A stretch of 64,000 nt of DNA from Clostridiales bacterium. GTDB taxonomy: Bacteria; Bacillota; Sulfobacillia; RBS10-35. The notes beneath the pieces are model-generated. The model did not search any database. It was not told where the DNA came from and was given only the letters and a program-made list of their open reading frames with translations. The stretch lies in NCBI GenBank assembly GCA_018729555.1, contig JAHHQG010000032.1, forward strand, positions 27,039 to 91,038, written 5' to 3'. A program made the position numbers and the translations under genes. Of this stretch, positions 39,674-49,734 are shown piece after piece (within the stretch, counting starts at the first letter, position 1; every line of letters begins with the position of its first letter).

Positions 39674-41041
39674 TCAGGCTTTCCCCATCTCCTGAAGGAA
39701 CCTCCCGTACCCGATGCGACCCCTCTTGAAATTCTTCACCCGGAAGAACTCGTCAGGAGCGTGGAAACGCTCATCGTCGGTGCCGAAGGCCACCGTCACC
39801 GTATCGATGCCCAAGACCTCGCGGAAGAGCTCCAGGACGGGGACGGTCCCTCCGGTGCGGGTGATGTAGGCCGGCTGGCCGTAGACTTCCTCCAGGACCC
39901 TCCGGGCAGCTTTAAGGGCGGGATGATCCAAGGAGATGAGGTAAGGCCGGGCCCTTCCGGGGAATTCCGTCACCTCCACCCTAACCCCCGACGGGGCTTT
40001 TTCCAGGATGGCCTTCTTCAAAAGCTGAAGGATCTCATCCGGATCCTGATCAGGCACCAGGCGGCAGGAGATCTTGGCATGGGCGCTCTCAGGAAGGACC
40101 GTCTTTATGCCCTCTCCATGGAATCCTCCCCAGATGCCGTTCAGCTCCAAGGTGGGGCGGATCCAGGCCCTTTCAAGGGTGGTGAAACCAGGCTCGCCCG
40201 CCACCTCCGGAACCCCCAGCTCCCGGGCGTAGGCGTCATCATCGTGGGGGACCTTCCGGTAAAGGGCTCGCTCTTCATCGGATGGCATGCGGACTTTGTC
40301 GAAAAACCCTTCCACCTGGATCTTTCCGTCCCGGCTTAAGGCGGCCAGGATCTCCACTAGAGCCTGGAGAGGATTGCGGATGGTACCCCCGTATAGCCCC
40401 GAGTGAAGATCGCTCTTGGCACCCAAGACATCCACCTGAAGAGCGCAAAGGCCCCTGGCTCCCACCACCAGGGAAGGCGTGTCTTCGCCCAAGTTGGACC
40501 CATCGGTGCTGAGGCCCAGATCCGCCTTGAAAAGATCTTTATGCTTTTGCAAAAAGCTCGGCAGCTCGGGACTTCCGATCTCTTCCTGCCCTTCGATCAG
40601 GAACTTCACGTTGACGGGAAGGCTCCCCTCGCTTTTCAAGAGGGCCTCCACCGCCATGATGGCCAGAACAAAGTTGCCTTTGTTATCCGAAGCACCGCGG
40701 GCGTAGATGCGGCCATCTTCCACCTTGGGATCAAAGGGGGGATGAGTCCATAGGTGGAGGGGATCCACCGGCTGGACATCGAAGTGGCCGTAGATGAGGA
40801 CCGTAGGCTTTCCTTCCTGGTGGAGCCATTCCCCGTACACCACCGGATGGCCGCCCGTCTCCAGGATGGCCACCTTCTCCAAGCCGGCCTTCTCCAGCCG
40901 CTCTTTCGTCCACCGGGCCGCTTTGCGCACGTCCTTTTCATGCTCGGGAAGGGCAGAGATGCTCGGGATGCGCAAAAGCTCCAGAAGTTCTTCCAGGTGG
41001 TCCTTTTCTTTCTCTTCGAGGTAGCTCTCCCACGATGCCAT
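39674..41041 (-). CDS. M20-family metallodipeptidase
   Basis: Zinc hydrolase that cleaves dipeptides in the cytoplasm. Motifs: VLIYGHFDVQPVDP (metal His), YARGASDNKGNFV (bridging Asp), IEGQEEIGSPEL (Glu pair), LSTDGSNLG, RNPLQALVEILA and TGGTVPVLELFREVLG. 455 residues, CNDP/DapE-like dipeptidase group. Convergent with dppABC, whose imported peptides are plausible substrates. GGAGGC lies upstream of the ATG. Confidence 0.93.
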   Translation of the reverse strand: MASWESYLEEKEKDHLEELLELLRIPSISALPEHEKDVRKAARWTKERLEKAGLEKVAILETGGHPVVYGEWLHQEGKPTVLIYGHFDVQPVDPLHLWTHPPFDPKVEDGRIYARGASDNKGNFVLAIMAVEALLKSEGSLPVNVKFLIEGQEEIGSPELPSFLQKHKDLFKADLGLSTDGSNLGEDTPSLVVGARGLCALQVDVLGAKSDLHSGLYGGTIRNPLQALVEILAALSRDGKIQVEGFFDKVRMPSDEERALYRKVPHDDDAYARELGVPEVAGEPGFTTLERAWIRPTLELNGIWGGFHGEGIKTVLPESAHAKISCRLVPDQDPDEILQLLKKAILEKAPSGVRVEVTEFPGRARPYLISLDHPALKAARRVLEEVYGQPAYITRTGGTVPVLELFREVLGIDTVTVAFGTDDERFHAPDEFFRVKNFKRGRIGYGRFLQEMGKA

Positions 41042-41121
41042 GGATAGCCTCCTTCACACCTCAGGGTAACCTCTTTTCCTAATGGAAAAAACTCTTGAAC
41101 CTGATAAGCGCCTACCCTCCC

Positions 41122-41150
41122 TTGACGCCCCTTCAGTCCTGCTGTAAGAA
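41122..41150 (+). promoter_or_regulatory. Candidate sigma-A promoter for the NEW3/ABC operon
   Basis: TTGACG (41122-41127), 17 bases, then TAAGAA (41145-41150). The initiation point would be about 37 bases before the TTG start of the first gene. Confidence 0.6.
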
Positions 41151-41193
41151 AAAGGTGGTCTGCCGACCTCATCTGTGCGGGAGGGATCGTGGC

Positions 41194-42336
41194 TTGACAA
41201 GAAAGGCAGCAGCTCTTCTGGTGCTTCTAGCACTCCTTTTCGCCGTCAACACCCCAAAGGTCCTGGCGGCCCCTCCTGGCATCACCTTCTTTACCCCCTA
41301 TGCCGCCATCGCCGTCACCCCTGGAGAAACCATCACCTACAGCATCGAGGTGAGGAACCAGGGAAGCCAGATCCAGCGCTTCTCTCTGGGCGTTCGCGCC
41401 CCTGAAGGCTGGACGACCCGCTTGACCTCCGGCGGCTACAAGATCCAGGAGCTGGCGGTCAAACCCGGCGATTTTGAAACCGTCACCCTGACGGTGGAAG
41501 TCCCCCTCAAGGTGGATCAGGGGAACTACCAGGTGCAGGTCCTGGCGGGAGGAACTCCGGCCCTCACCCTCATCCTGGACGTTACGGAAAAGGGCATCTA
41601 CCAGGTGGAACTCACCACCGATCAGCCCAACATGGAAGGGACCAACCGGTCCACCTTCACCTATGACCTGAAGCTCAAGAACAGCACCCCCGACACCCAG
41701 ACCTTCTCCCTGACGGCCGACACCCAGCCCGGCTGGAACGTCCAGTTCACCGTGGATGGAAAGGACGTCACCTCCGCCACGGTGGACGCCGGCGGCCAGA
41801 AGACCATCCGGGTGTCCATCAACCCGCCCTCCAAGGTGGAAGCCGGCACGTATAAGATCCCCATCCGGGCGGAAACCCAAAACCAGCGGGCCGAGGTGGT
41901 CCTGGAAGCCGTCATCCGCGGCACCTACAGCATGAACCTCAAGACCCCGGATGACGTTCTCTCCACCGACATCTACGCCGGCGGAGAGCGCCGCCTCACC
42001 CTCCAGGTGGAAAACACGGGCTCCGCGCCTTTGAAGCGCATCCGCCTCTCCGCCCAGACGCCGGCGGGATGGTCCGTCCAGTTTGACCCCGACATCATCG
42101 ACACCTTGGCTCCCGGCGAAACCCGTGACGTCACCGCCACCATCCGGGCCAGCGAAAAGGCCATCACGGGGGATTACGTCGTGGCCATGACCGCCAGCAC
42201 CCCCGAAACCGACAGCACCGCCACCTTCCGCGTCACCGTCAAGACCCGCCTCATCTGGGGCGTGGTGGCCGTGGGCATCATCCTCCTGGTGGCGGCGGGC
42301 CTCTCCTGGCTCATCCAGAAGTACGGGAGGCGCTAG
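41194..42336 (+). CDS. Membrane-anchored extracellular NEW3-domain protein
   Basis: Start TTG 41194 follows GGGAGGG by eight bases and opens the signal peptide (RKAAALLVLLALLFAVN). The exterior part is three to four Ig-like NEW3 repeats of about 95 residues, each with the pattern AVTPGETITYSIEVRNQG / PEGWTTRLTSGG and VKPGDFETVTLTVEVP. One C-terminal helix (IWGVVAVGIILLVAAGLSWL) anchors it. 380 residues. It is coupled to an ABC ATPase and permease, a common trio in Bacillota and Chloroflexota; it probably presents or stabilises a surface substrate. Function unproven. Confidence 0.85.
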   Translation: MTRKAAALLVLLALLFAVNTPKVLAAPPGITFFTPYAAIAVTPGETITYSIEVRNQGSQIQRFSLGVRAPEGWTTRLTSGGYKIQELAVKPGDFETVTLTVEVPLKVDQGNYQVQVLAGGTPALTLILDVTEKGIYQVELTTDQPNMEGTNRSTFTYDLKLKNSTPDTQTFSLTADTQPGWNVQFTVDGKDVTSATVDAGGQKTIRVSINPPSKVEAGTYKIPIRAETQNQRAEVVLEAVIRGTYSMNLKTPDDVLSTDIYAGGERRLTLQVENTGSAPLKRIRLSAQTPAGWSVQFDPDIIDTLAPGETRDVTATIRASEKAITGDYVVAMTASTPETDSTATFRVTVKTRLIWGVVAVGIILLVAAGLSWLIQKYGRR

Positions 42337-42338
42337 AG

Positions 42339-43274
42339 ATGGCTCCCGTCATCCGCCTGGAGCACCTGAGCAAGAGCTTTGGCCCGGTGCAGGCGGTCCA
42401 GGACCTCAGCCTCACCATCGAGGAAGGGGAGATCTTCGGGCTCCTCGGGCCCAACGGAGCCGGGAAGACCACCACCATCCTCATGATCTTAGGTTTGGTG
42501 GAACCCACCTCGGGAAAGGCTTGGGTGGCGGGCTACGACGCCACCCGCGACGCCCAGAAAGTCAAGCGGGTGGTGGGCTATCTCCCCGACCAGGTGGGCT
42601 TTTACGGGGACATGACGGGCCTGGAGAATTTGAAGCTGACGGGCCGGTTAAACGGCCTTTCGGAAGAGGAGGCGGAGAAGGAAGCGCTTTTGCTCCTGGA
42701 AAGGGTCGGCCTCAAGGACGCCGCCCACAAGCCCGCCGGTACCTACTCCCGAGGCATGCGCCAGCGCCTCGGGCTGGCCGACACCCTGATCAAACGGCCG
42801 CGGATCATCATCCTGGATGAGCCCACCTTGGGGATCGACCCCGAGGGAGTGCGGGAATTTTTGGCCCTCATCCGAACCCTCAGCCGGGAAGAAAAGCTGA
42901 CGGTCCTCCTCTCCTCCCACCACCTCCACCAGGTGCAGGCCATCTGCGACCGGGTGGGGATCTTCGTCAAAGGGAGGCTGGTGGCCCAAGGGACCGTGGG
43001 GGACCTTTCCCGGCAGATCCTCGGCCAAGACGCCTTCACCCTCATAGTGGAAGGGGAACCTCTGACGCCGGAGATCCTCGAAACGCTGCAGACCATCCCC
43101 CAGGTGACAAGGGTCCGCGCCGAAGGGAGCCGCCTTATCATCAGCGCCCGGGAAGACGTGGCTCCTGCGGTGGCTCAGGCCCTCCTCGGGCGAAACTTCC
43201 AGCTCCGCCGCCTGGAGCCCCAGCACTACGGCCTCGATGAGATCTATCACCGCTACTTTGAAGGAGGGGTTTGA
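42339..43274 (+). CDS. ABC transporter ATP-binding protein
   Basis: Energises the adjacent permease. Walker A is LLGPNGAGKTTT, signature is YSRGMRQRLGLAD (a GMRQR variant), Walker B is RIIILDEPTLGIDPEG, and the H-loop LLSSHHLHQVQ follows. The extra C-terminal domain (about 220-311) is like those of the NatA/NosF exporters. It begins two bases after the NEW3 gene stop. Confidence 0.95.
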   Translation: MAPVIRLEHLSKSFGPVQAVQDLSLTIEEGEIFGLLGPNGAGKTTTILMILGLVEPTSGKAWVAGYDATRDAQKVKRVVGYLPDQVGFYGDMTGLENLKLTGRLNGLSEEEAEKEALLLLERVGLKDAAHKPAGTYSRGMRQRLGLADTLIKRPRIIILDEPTLGIDPEGVREFLALIRTLSREEKLTVLLSSHHLHQVQAICDRVGIFVKGRLVAQGTVGDLSRQILGQDAFTLIVEGEPLTPEILETLQTIPQVTRVRAEGSRLIISAREDVAPAVAQALLGRNFQLRRLEPQHYGLDEIYHRYFEGGV

Positions 43275-43275
43275 C

Positions 43276-44220
43276 ATGCGCCGCTCCCTGGCGGTCCTTT
43301 TCCAGAAAGAAGTGGCCGACTACCTCCACTCCTGGCGATTCCCCATCCTCATGGGGCTCATCGCCCTCACGGCCATCGCCTCCATGTACACCGCCAGCCA
43401 GGCCATCCAGGAGGCCGTCAATCGGGCCGATCAACCTCTGGGGGCGGGCTACCTCTTCCTTTACCTCTTCACCACCTCCGACGGCCGCCTGCCCTCCTTT
43501 CTCGCCTTCGTGGGCTTTTTGGCCCCCCTTCTCGGCATCGGCATGACCTTTGACGCCATCTCCAGCGAGGAAAACCGCAATACCCTCATCCGGCTCCTCT
43601 CCCAGCCCATCTACCGGGACGACATCATCCTCAGCAAATGGCTGGCCGCCCTGGCGGTGGTGACAGTCTCTTTCCTGGCCTTGGGCTTTTTCGTCATCGG
43701 CGGAGGGATCCTGGCCTTCGGCGTCCTCCCCAGCCTGGAGGAAGTGGCCCGCATGCTCACCTTCCTCCTCTTGACGGCCGTCTACGTGGCCGTGTGGCAG
43801 AGCCTGGCCCTCCTCTTCTCCCTTCGCTTCAAGTCAGGGGCCACCAGCCTTCTGGCGGGCCTCGCCGCCTGGCTCTTCTTCATGCTCTTCTACCCCATGA
43901 TCGTCAACGTGGTGGCCCCCGTCACCGGCCAGGGAACGGTAGCAAAAGTGCTGGGGGAGATCAGCCGCCACCTCTGGCTGAGCCGCCTCTCCCCCGTCTT
44001 TCTCTACCAGGAAGCCACCGAAACTCTTCTCTCTCCCGATGTCCGAAGCCTCATGCCCATCACCTTGGAGCAGGCCTACGGAGCCCTCCCCACGCCCATT
44101 TCCTTCGGGCAGAGCCTCCTCCTGGTCTGGCCCCAGGTGGTGACCCTTTTGGCCATGAGCGCCGTCCTCTTCGCCCTCTCCTTCGTCCTCTTCATGCGCC
44201 AGGACATCCAGAGCCGTTAG
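43276..44220 (+). CDS. ABC-2 type transporter permease (NosY-like)
   Basis: Membrane partner of the upstream ATPase; start ATG 43276 follows AAGGAGGGG. 314 residues with six helices, the long extracytoplasmic loop after the first helix (SMYTASQAIQEAVNRADQPL) and the conserved DAISSEENRNTLIRLLSQP before helix 3. Substrate unknown; this class includes exporters and copper-site factors. Confidence 0.9.
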   Translation: MRRSLAVLFQKEVADYLHSWRFPILMGLIALTAIASMYTASQAIQEAVNRADQPLGAGYLFLYLFTTSDGRLPSFLAFVGFLAPLLGIGMTFDAISSEENRNTLIRLLSQPIYRDDIILSKWLAALAVVTVSFLALGFFVIGGGILAFGVLPSLEEVARMLTFLLLTAVYVAVWQSLALLFSLRFKSGATSLLAGLAAWLFFMLFYPMIVNVVAPVTGQGTVAKVLGEISRHLWLSRLSPVFLYQEATETLLSPDVRSLMPITLEQAYGALPTPISFGQSLLLVWPQVVTLLAMSAVLFALSFVLFMRQDIQSR

Positions 44221-45908
44221 GAACGGGCTTCTTTCTCGAGAAACCTTCGCACCTTCTCCGGGGAATCGAGGGCCAGGGCTTCTTCCGCAAGAGCCCTGGC
44301 TTCCTCCACCGTCCAGAGGGAGAGGGCCCGTTTCACCGCCGGGATCTTTTGGGGCGCCATGCTCCACTCATCGAGGCCTAGCCCCAAGAGAAGGGGCGCC
44401 GCCAGGACCTCTCCCGCCAGCTCTCCGCACGCCCCCACCCAGCGGCCCTTCTTATGGGCCCCCTCGATGGTCATTTGGATGAGCCGCAAGACGGCAGGAT
44501 GGTAGGGATCGTAGAGGGAGGAAACCCAGGTGCTCCCCCGGTCCACCGCCAGGGTGTACTGGGTGAGATCGTTGGTACCGATGGAGAAAAAATCCACCTG
44601 GTCCGCCAGCTCTTCCGCCAAAAGGGCGGCCGCCGGCGTCTCCACCATGATGCCCACCTCAAGCCGGAGGGGCTTTTCCTCCCCCAGCTCGCGGAGGACC
44701 TCCTCGAGGACCTCCTTGGCCGCCTGCAGTTCTTCCCCCGCCACCACCATAGGAAACATGATCCCCACGTGGTGGCCTTTCCCCGCCCTCAGGATGGCCC
44801 GCAGCTGGGTTCGGAAGAGCTCCCTTTCCTTTAGGGATACCCGGAGGCCTCGATAGCCCAAAAAAGGGTTCTCTTCTTTGGGAAACTCCACATAGGAAAG
44901 GGGTTTATCCCCTCCCGCATCGAGGGTGCGGAAGATCACCCGGTAGGGCGCCATGGCTTCCACCACCTGGCGATAGGCCAAGGCCTGCTCTTCTTCCGAA
45001 GGGGGCGTCTCCCGGTCCATGAAGAGAAACTCGGTGCGGAAAAGGCCCACCCCTTCCGCCCCCAGCTCTCTCGCCCTTGGGGCCTCTCCCGGATGGGCGA
45101 GGTTGGCCGCCACCTCCACCCGCTTTCCGTCCCGGGTGCGGGCGGGAAAGGGAGCCCCGGCCGATGCCCCTTCCCTCTCTTTCGCCCGGCGGCCCTTTCC
45201 CGTCCCTTCCCTCGCCCGAAGGGCTTCCTCCGAGAGGCCTGCCGTCACCCGACCCAGATCGGCCTCCACGAGGACGGTTTCGCCTTCCGCCACCGTCTCA
45301 AGGGCATCCCCCAGACCGCCCACGGCGGGGATGCCGAGGCTCTGGAGGAGGATGGCCACATGGGCGGTGGCATTTCCCTCTTTCCAGAGGACCGCCTTCA
45401 CCTCCCCCGGCTTCCAGGAGGCCACCTGGGATGCCCGAAGGTGCCTTGCCGCCACCACTTTGCCGGAAAGATCCCTTTCCGGACCTGGGACCTTTCCCGA
45501 AAGGGCCTCCAAGAGCTTTTGCCCCAGCTCCTCCACATCCCTTGCCCGCTCCCTAAAATAGGGATCCTCCAGCGCCAGGAAGACCTCTTTGAAGTGGTTC
45601 GTCACCTCCTCGACGGCATTCCGGGGGCTTTTCCCCTCCCGGATCTTCTCCTCCATCGCCCCCCGCCAGGAAGGGTCTTTGAGGATCTCCCGGTAGGCCT
45701 GCAAAAGCTCTTTCCCCGCTCCCTCCGCCTTTCCTTCCCGTCGAGAAAGGTCCTCATCCACCCTGGAAAAGGCGAGGCGAAGGGCCTCCAGGGGATCGCC
45801 GCCCCCCTCCTCCTCCAAGGCCGCGTCCCCGTCCCGATCCAGCCAGACCACTTCCCCAAAGGCTTCTCCGGGGGAGAGGGAAAGGCCCTTTAGCACCCGC
45901 TCCGTCAT
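44217..45908 (-). CDS. ptsI: PTS enzyme I (phosphoenolpyruvate-protein phosphotransferase)
   Basis: Takes phosphate from PEP and passes it to HPr. Phosphorylated His183 is in KEGNATAHVAILLQ; PEP-binding parts are GVGLFRTEFLFMDR, MVETPAAALLAEEL and FSIGTNDLTQYTLAVDR, and the acid Cys is in GACGELAGE. 563 residues, full length. In this operon it follows ptsH with a four-base overlap and, together with DhaM, serves dihydroxyacetone phosphorylation; no sugar EII is in the window. Confidence 0.95.
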   Translation of the reverse strand: MTERVLKGLSLSPGEAFGEVVWLDRDGDAALEEEGGGDPLEALRLAFSRVDEDLSRREGKAEGAGKELLQAYREILKDPSWRGAMEEKIREGKSPRNAVEEVTNHFKEVFLALEDPYFRERARDVEELGQKLLEALSGKVPGPERDLSGKVVAARHLRASQVASWKPGEVKAVLWKEGNATAHVAILLQSLGIPAVGGLGDALETVAEGETVLVEADLGRVTAGLSEEALRAREGTGKGRRAKEREGASAGAPFPARTRDGKRVEVAANLAHPGEAPRARELGAEGVGLFRTEFLFMDRETPPSEEEQALAYRQVVEAMAPYRVIFRTLDAGGDKPLSYVEFPKEENPFLGYRGLRVSLKERELFRTQLRAILRAGKGHHVGIMFPMVVAGEELQAAKEVLEEVLRELGEEKPLRLEVGIMVETPAAALLAEELADQVDFFSIGTNDLTQYTLAVDRGSTWVSSLYDPYHPAVLRLIQMTIEGAHKKGRWVGACGELAGEVLAAPLLLGLGLDEWSMAPQKIPAVKRALSLWTVEEARALAEEALALDSPEKVRRFLEKEARS

Positions 45909-46168
45909 GACGGCACCTCCCCCCGGATGAGGGCTCTCAACCGCTCCACCGCCTCTTTTTCATCGGGACCGTCGGCCTCCAGGATGATCCTCTCCCCCGG
46001 CCGGGCGGCCAGGCTCATAACCTCAAGGATGCTTTTCACATCGGCCACTTTCTCGCCCCGGTAAAGGCGAAGGCGGCTTTGAAACTTGGCCGCCTCCTGC
46101 ACCAGCCGGGCCGCCGGCCGGGCGTGGAGGCCGTGGGGTCCTCCCACCTGAATTTCCTCCCGGATCAA
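45905..46168 (-). CDS. ptsH: Phosphocarrier protein HPr
   Basis: 87 residues. His15 in GLHARPAARL accepts phosphate from enzyme I. Ser46 in ADVKSILEVMSLA is the regulatory site used by HPr kinase in Bacillota, so a catabolite-control role is possible. It lies four bases after glpD and overlaps ptsI. Confidence 0.96.
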   Translation of the reverse strand: MIREEIQVGGPHGLHARPAARLVQEAAKFQSRLRLYRGEKVADVKSILEVMSLAARPGERIILEADGPDEKEAVERLRALIRGEVPS

Positions 46169-46171
46169 AGG

Positions 46172-47773
46172 TCAAACCTCCTCCCGCCAGGCCTCCATGG
46201 CCTGAAGGTAGCGGCGATAGCCCTCCAAGAGCTCCTTTGCGTCATGGGGGAAAAGCTTTCGCTCTTCCGCCAGGACCTTGGCCACGGTTTCCGCCATCCC
46301 TCGCCCCTGATCCCGGCTGAAAAGGGCCATGGGGAAGCGGCGGGCCAGGACATCCTCGACGGTGAAGGCATCTTCCCGGGAAAAGGCAAAGCGGGTCACC
46401 GCCTCCGCCACCCGGACTTCCGCCTCCCCTTCCTTGGGAAGGAGGCGAAGGACCTCCGGGGTTTCGCTGCCAAAGTGCCAGGCCAGCTTTTCCACCCACA
46501 AAAGGGGAAGGCCGTAATCGTCGGCCCAGAGCTCCTGGTCCCCCAGGGTGGGGAGGGGTTCCCTTCCCGGAAGGGCGGAGGTCTTGAGGGCCCTTGCCCG
46601 GGTGGAGGGGAAAAGGTCATCCACGATGTGGCGGGCCATGGCCTGGTGGGCCGTGAGCTTTCCCCCTCCTACCGTCACCAGGCCCGAGGAGCTTTTGAAG
46701 AGCTGATAGTCTCGGGAGACGGCATCGGCGGGGACCCCCACTTTGGGCCGAACCAGGGGCCTCACCCCGGCCCACGTGCTGACCACATCCTCAAAGCCCA
46801 CCTTGGCCTCGGGGAACATGCGGCCCATGGCCTCAAGGACGTAGGCCACCTCCTCCCCCGTCGCCCGGAGGGCCCGGAGATCCCCTTCGTAGGGGGTGTC
46901 GGTGGTGCCGGCATAGGTGAAATCCAGGCGGGGGATGGCGAACATGATGCGGCCGTCCCGTCCCCGCATCACCACCGCCTGCCGGAGGGGGAGCTTTTCG
47001 TAGGGCACCGCCAGGTGGATGCCCTTGGCGAGGAGCAAGAGGGGCGGAGCTCCTTCTTCATCCAGGCGGCGCACCTCATCGGCCCAGGGGCCTGCGGCAT
47101 TCAGGACCACCCTGGCCCGGACGGGGATCTTCTCCCCCGTCAAGGCATCTTCCACCCACGCCCCTTGAATCTGGCCGTTGGCCTTGAGAAAGCCCACCAC
47201 GGGCGCCCGGTTCACCACCACGGCCCCCCGCCTCCGGGCATCTTTCATGACGGCCACCGTAAGGCGCCCATCGTCGGTGACGGCATCCACGTAGAGGCCG
47301 GCCCCCAAAAGGCCTTCCCGGCGCAAAAGGGGTTCCTTTTGGAGGGCATCCCCGGCCCGCAGGCGCCGGTGGCGAAGGGTCCCCAGCTTTCGCCCGGCGT
47401 ACCGGTCGTAGAGCCACATCCCCAACCAGAGGAGGGGCAGGGGATCGGGGTCTCCCCGATAGACGGGGAAGAGGAACCAGAGGGGGCGCACCAGGTGGGG
47501 CGCCCCCTCCAAAAGGGCCATCCGCTCGGCGACCGTCTCCCTCACCAAGCGAAACTGCCGCTCCTTGAGGTAGCGGATGCCCCCGTGGATGAGCTTGGTG
47601 GAGCGGCTGCTGGTGCCGGAAGCGTAGTCCTCGGCTTCCACCAGCGCCACCTTGAGGCCCCGGCCGGCCCCTTCCCGGGCAGTGGCCATGCCCGTGATGC
47701 CTCCTCCGATGATGAGGAGGTCGAAGGTCTCTTCGGAAAGGGCCCTCAGGGCCTCGTGCCTCGGGGAGGTCAT
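46172..47773 (-). CDS. glpD: Aerobic glycerol-3-phosphate dehydrogenase
   Basis: Membrane-associated flavoenzyme oxidising glycerol-3-phosphate to DHAP with quinone as acceptor. Start ATG 47773 overlaps the glpK stop and opens [23 protein letters not shown] (in part), the FAD-binding motif. Other motifs: [30 protein letters not shown] and [15 protein letters not shown]. 533 residues. It links glycerol use to the respiratory chain. Confidence 0.96.
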   Translation of the reverse strand: MTSPRHEALRALSEETFDLLIIGGGITGMATAREGAGRGLKVALVEAEDYASGTSSRSTKLIHGGIRYLKERQFRLVRETVAERMALLEGAPHLVRPLWFLFPVYRGDPDPLPLLWLGMWLYDRYAGRKLGTLRHRRLRAGDALQKEPLLRREGLLGAGLYVDAVTDDGRLTVAVMKDARRRGAVVVNRAPVVGFLKANGQIQGAWVEDALTGEKIPVRARVVLNAAGPWADEVRRLDEEGAPPLLLLAKGIHLAVPYEKLPLRQAVVMRGRDGRIMFAIPRLDFTYAGTTDTPYEGDLRALRATGEEVAYVLEAMGRMFPEAKVGFEDVVSTWAGVRPLVRPKVGVPADAVSRDYQLFKSSSGLVTVGGGKLTAHQAMARHIVDDLFPSTRARALKTSALPGREPLPTLGDQELWADDYGLPLLWVEKLAWHFGSETPEVLRLLPKEGEAEVRVAEAVTRFAFSREDAFTVEDVLARRFPMALFSRDQGRGMAETVAKVLAEERKLFPHDAKELLEGYRRYLQAMEAWREEV

Positions 47774-49263
47774 TCCCGGGCCCACCCCAGGGCTCGCTCC
47801 ACCGCCCGCTTCCACCCCTGATAGCGGGCTTCCCGTTCCTCTTCCTTCATGCTGGGCTCAAAGGTCCGGTCCCGCTGCCAGAGGCCCTCGATCGCTTCGG
47901 TATCCTTCCAGAAACCCACGGCCAGGCCTGCCAGATAGGCAGCCCCCAGGGCCGTCGTTTCGTGGACTTTGGGCCGATCCACCCGGGTGCCCAGGATGTC
48001 GGCCTGGAACTGCATGAGGAAATCGTTTTGCACGGCGCCGCCGTCGACGCGAAGGGCATCCAGGGAGAGGCCCGCCTCTTCCTGCATGACAGCCAGGACA
48101 TCCCGGCTCTGGTAGGCGACGGCCTCCAGGGCCGCCCGGACCACATGGCTGCGGTTGGTCCCCCGGGTGAGGCCCACCAGAATACCCCGGGCGTAGGGAT
48201 CCCAGTAGGGAGCTCCCAGGCCGGTAAAGGCCGGCACCAGATAGACGCCCCCGGTATCGGGAACTTCCCTCGCCAGGGCCTCGCTTTCCGCCGCATCCCT
48301 GAGGATCTTCAGCTCATCCCGCAGCCATTGGATGACGGCCCCCGCGATGAAGATGCTCCCCTCCAAGGCGTAAGTGACCTTCTCCCCCAGCTGCCAGGCG
48401 ACGGTGGTCAAAAGGCCCTTTTGGGAACTGACTTTCTTTTCCCCGGTGTTGAGGAGGAGGAAGGCTCCCGTCCCGTAGGTGTTCTTGGCCATCCCCGGCC
48501 GGTAGCAGGCCTGGCCGAAAAGGGCCGCCTGCTGATCCCCTGCCATCCCCGCCACCGGGATGGCGGCGCCAAAGAGGGCCGGATCGGTTTCCCCGAAGAC
48601 CCCGCTGGAAGGAAGGATCTTCGGGAGAATGGCCCGGGGGACCCCCAGGATGGAGAGGAGCTCATCGTCCCAGTCCACCTTCCCAAGGTCCATGAGGAGG
48701 GTCCGGGAGGCGTTGGAGGGGTCGGTGGCATGGACTTTTCCGCCCGTCAGGCGGAAGAGAAGCCAGCTATCGACGGTGCCAAAGGCGATCTCTCCCTTCT
48801 CCGCCCGCTCCCTCAAGCCTTCCACATGGTCCAGCAGCCAGCGGATCTTGGTTCCGGAGAAGTAGGGATCCAGCACCAGCCCGGTCCGCTCCCGGAAAAG
48901 GGGCTCATAGCCCTTATCCTTCAGCTCCTGGCAAAACCCCGCCGTCCGCCGGTCCTGCCACACGATGGCGTTGTGAACCGGCTTTCCCGTCCTTTTATCC
49001 CAGAGGATGGTGGTCTCCCTCTGGTTGGTGACCCCGATGGCGGCCACCTCATCTCCCTTGATGCCCGCCTTTTGCAAAACGGCTTGCGCCACATGAAGCT
49101 GGCTTTCCCAGATCTCTTCCGGGTCGTGCTCGACCCACCCCGGCTGGGGGTAGATCTGCCGGAATTCCTTGTTTTCCACCGCCACCACGTTTCCCCGGCC
49201 ATCGAAAAGGATGGCCCTGGAACTGGTGGTGCCCTGATCCAGGGCGAGGACGTACCGGCTCAC
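47770..49263 (-). CDS. glpK: Glycerol kinase
   Basis: Makes glycerol-3-phosphate from glycerol and ATP. FGGY-family motifs: [71 protein letters not shown] (in part) and [20 protein letters not shown] (in part). 497 residues. In Bacillota its activity is often stimulated by HPr; the ptsH gene three cistrons downstream fits this. Confidence 0.97.
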   Translation of the reverse strand: MSRYVLALDQGTTSSRAILFDGRGNVVAVENKEFRQIYPQPGWVEHDPEEIWESQLHVAQAVLQKAGIKGDEVAAIGVTNQRETTILWDKRTGKPVHNAIVWQDRRTAGFCQELKDKGYEPLFRERTGLVLDPYFSGTKIRWLLDHVEGLRERAEKGEIAFGTVDSWLLFRLTGGKVHATDPSNASRTLLMDLGKVDWDDELLSILGVPRAILPKILPSSGVFGETDPALFGAAIPVAGMAGDQQAALFGQACYRPGMAKNTYGTGAFLLLNTGEKKVSSQKGLLTTVAWQLGEKVTYALEGSIFIAGAVIQWLRDELKILRDAAESEALAREVPDTGGVYLVPAFTGLGAPYWDPYARGILVGLTRGTNRSHVVRAALEAVAYQSRDVLAVMQEEAGLSLDALRVDGGAVQNDFLMQFQADILGTRVDRPKVHETTALGAAYLAGLAVGFWKDTEAIEGLWQRDRTFEPSMKEEEREARYQGWKRAVERALGWARE

Positions 49264-49332
49264 GCCATCCCTCCCCTTCCCTTCCCGATTCCTTCCCGGT
49301 TCTTTTCCTTGCGTTTCATCGGGCGTCCGCCA

Positions 49333-49734
49333 TCAATCCTTGGGGATCTTCAGAAGCTTTCGGGCCTCTTCCGCCGCCGCTTTCACCTGCCGGCCTCCCT
49401 CCCCCGTCCCCGCCACCACCGCCGCCATGACGGCCCCTTCCACAAAGGGGGCATCGGCCAGAAGGACCCGCCTTTGCTTTTCGGGGTCCAGGAGCTCCAG
49501 GGCCGTTTCGGCGGAGAGGTAGGCGCTCCCCAGGTCCATGAGGACCACCACCTCGTCCGCCTCCTGTAAAAGCGCCTCCAGAGCTTCTTTCACCCGGCTC
49601 CCGTCGGTCCCCAGGCCTCCTTCTTCATCCCCTGCGGCCACGGCCATGGGCACCTGGCCCCCCATCTGGGCGGCCAGCTCCCGGACCCCTTCCGCCAGCT
49701 TGCGGCTGTGGGAGACCAAAAGAAGGCCCGTCAT
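49333..49734 (-). CDS. dhaM: Dihydroxyacetone kinase phosphotransfer subunit DhaM (single EIIA-man domain)
   Basis: Receives phosphate from HPr and passes it to ADP held by DhaL. Active His9 is in LLLVSHSRKLAEG. 133 residues: only the EIIA-mannose-like domain, without the fused HPr and EI parts found in E. coli DhaM, so it depends on the separate HPr and EI encoded downstream. It overlaps dhaL by four bases. Confidence 0.93.
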   Translation of the reverse strand: MTGLLLVSHSRKLAEGVRELAAQMGGQVPMAVAAGDEEGGLGTDGSRVKEALEALLQEADEVVVLMDLGSAYLSAETALELLDPEKQRRVLLADAPFVEGAVMAAVVAGTGEGGRQVKAAAEEARKLLKIPKD

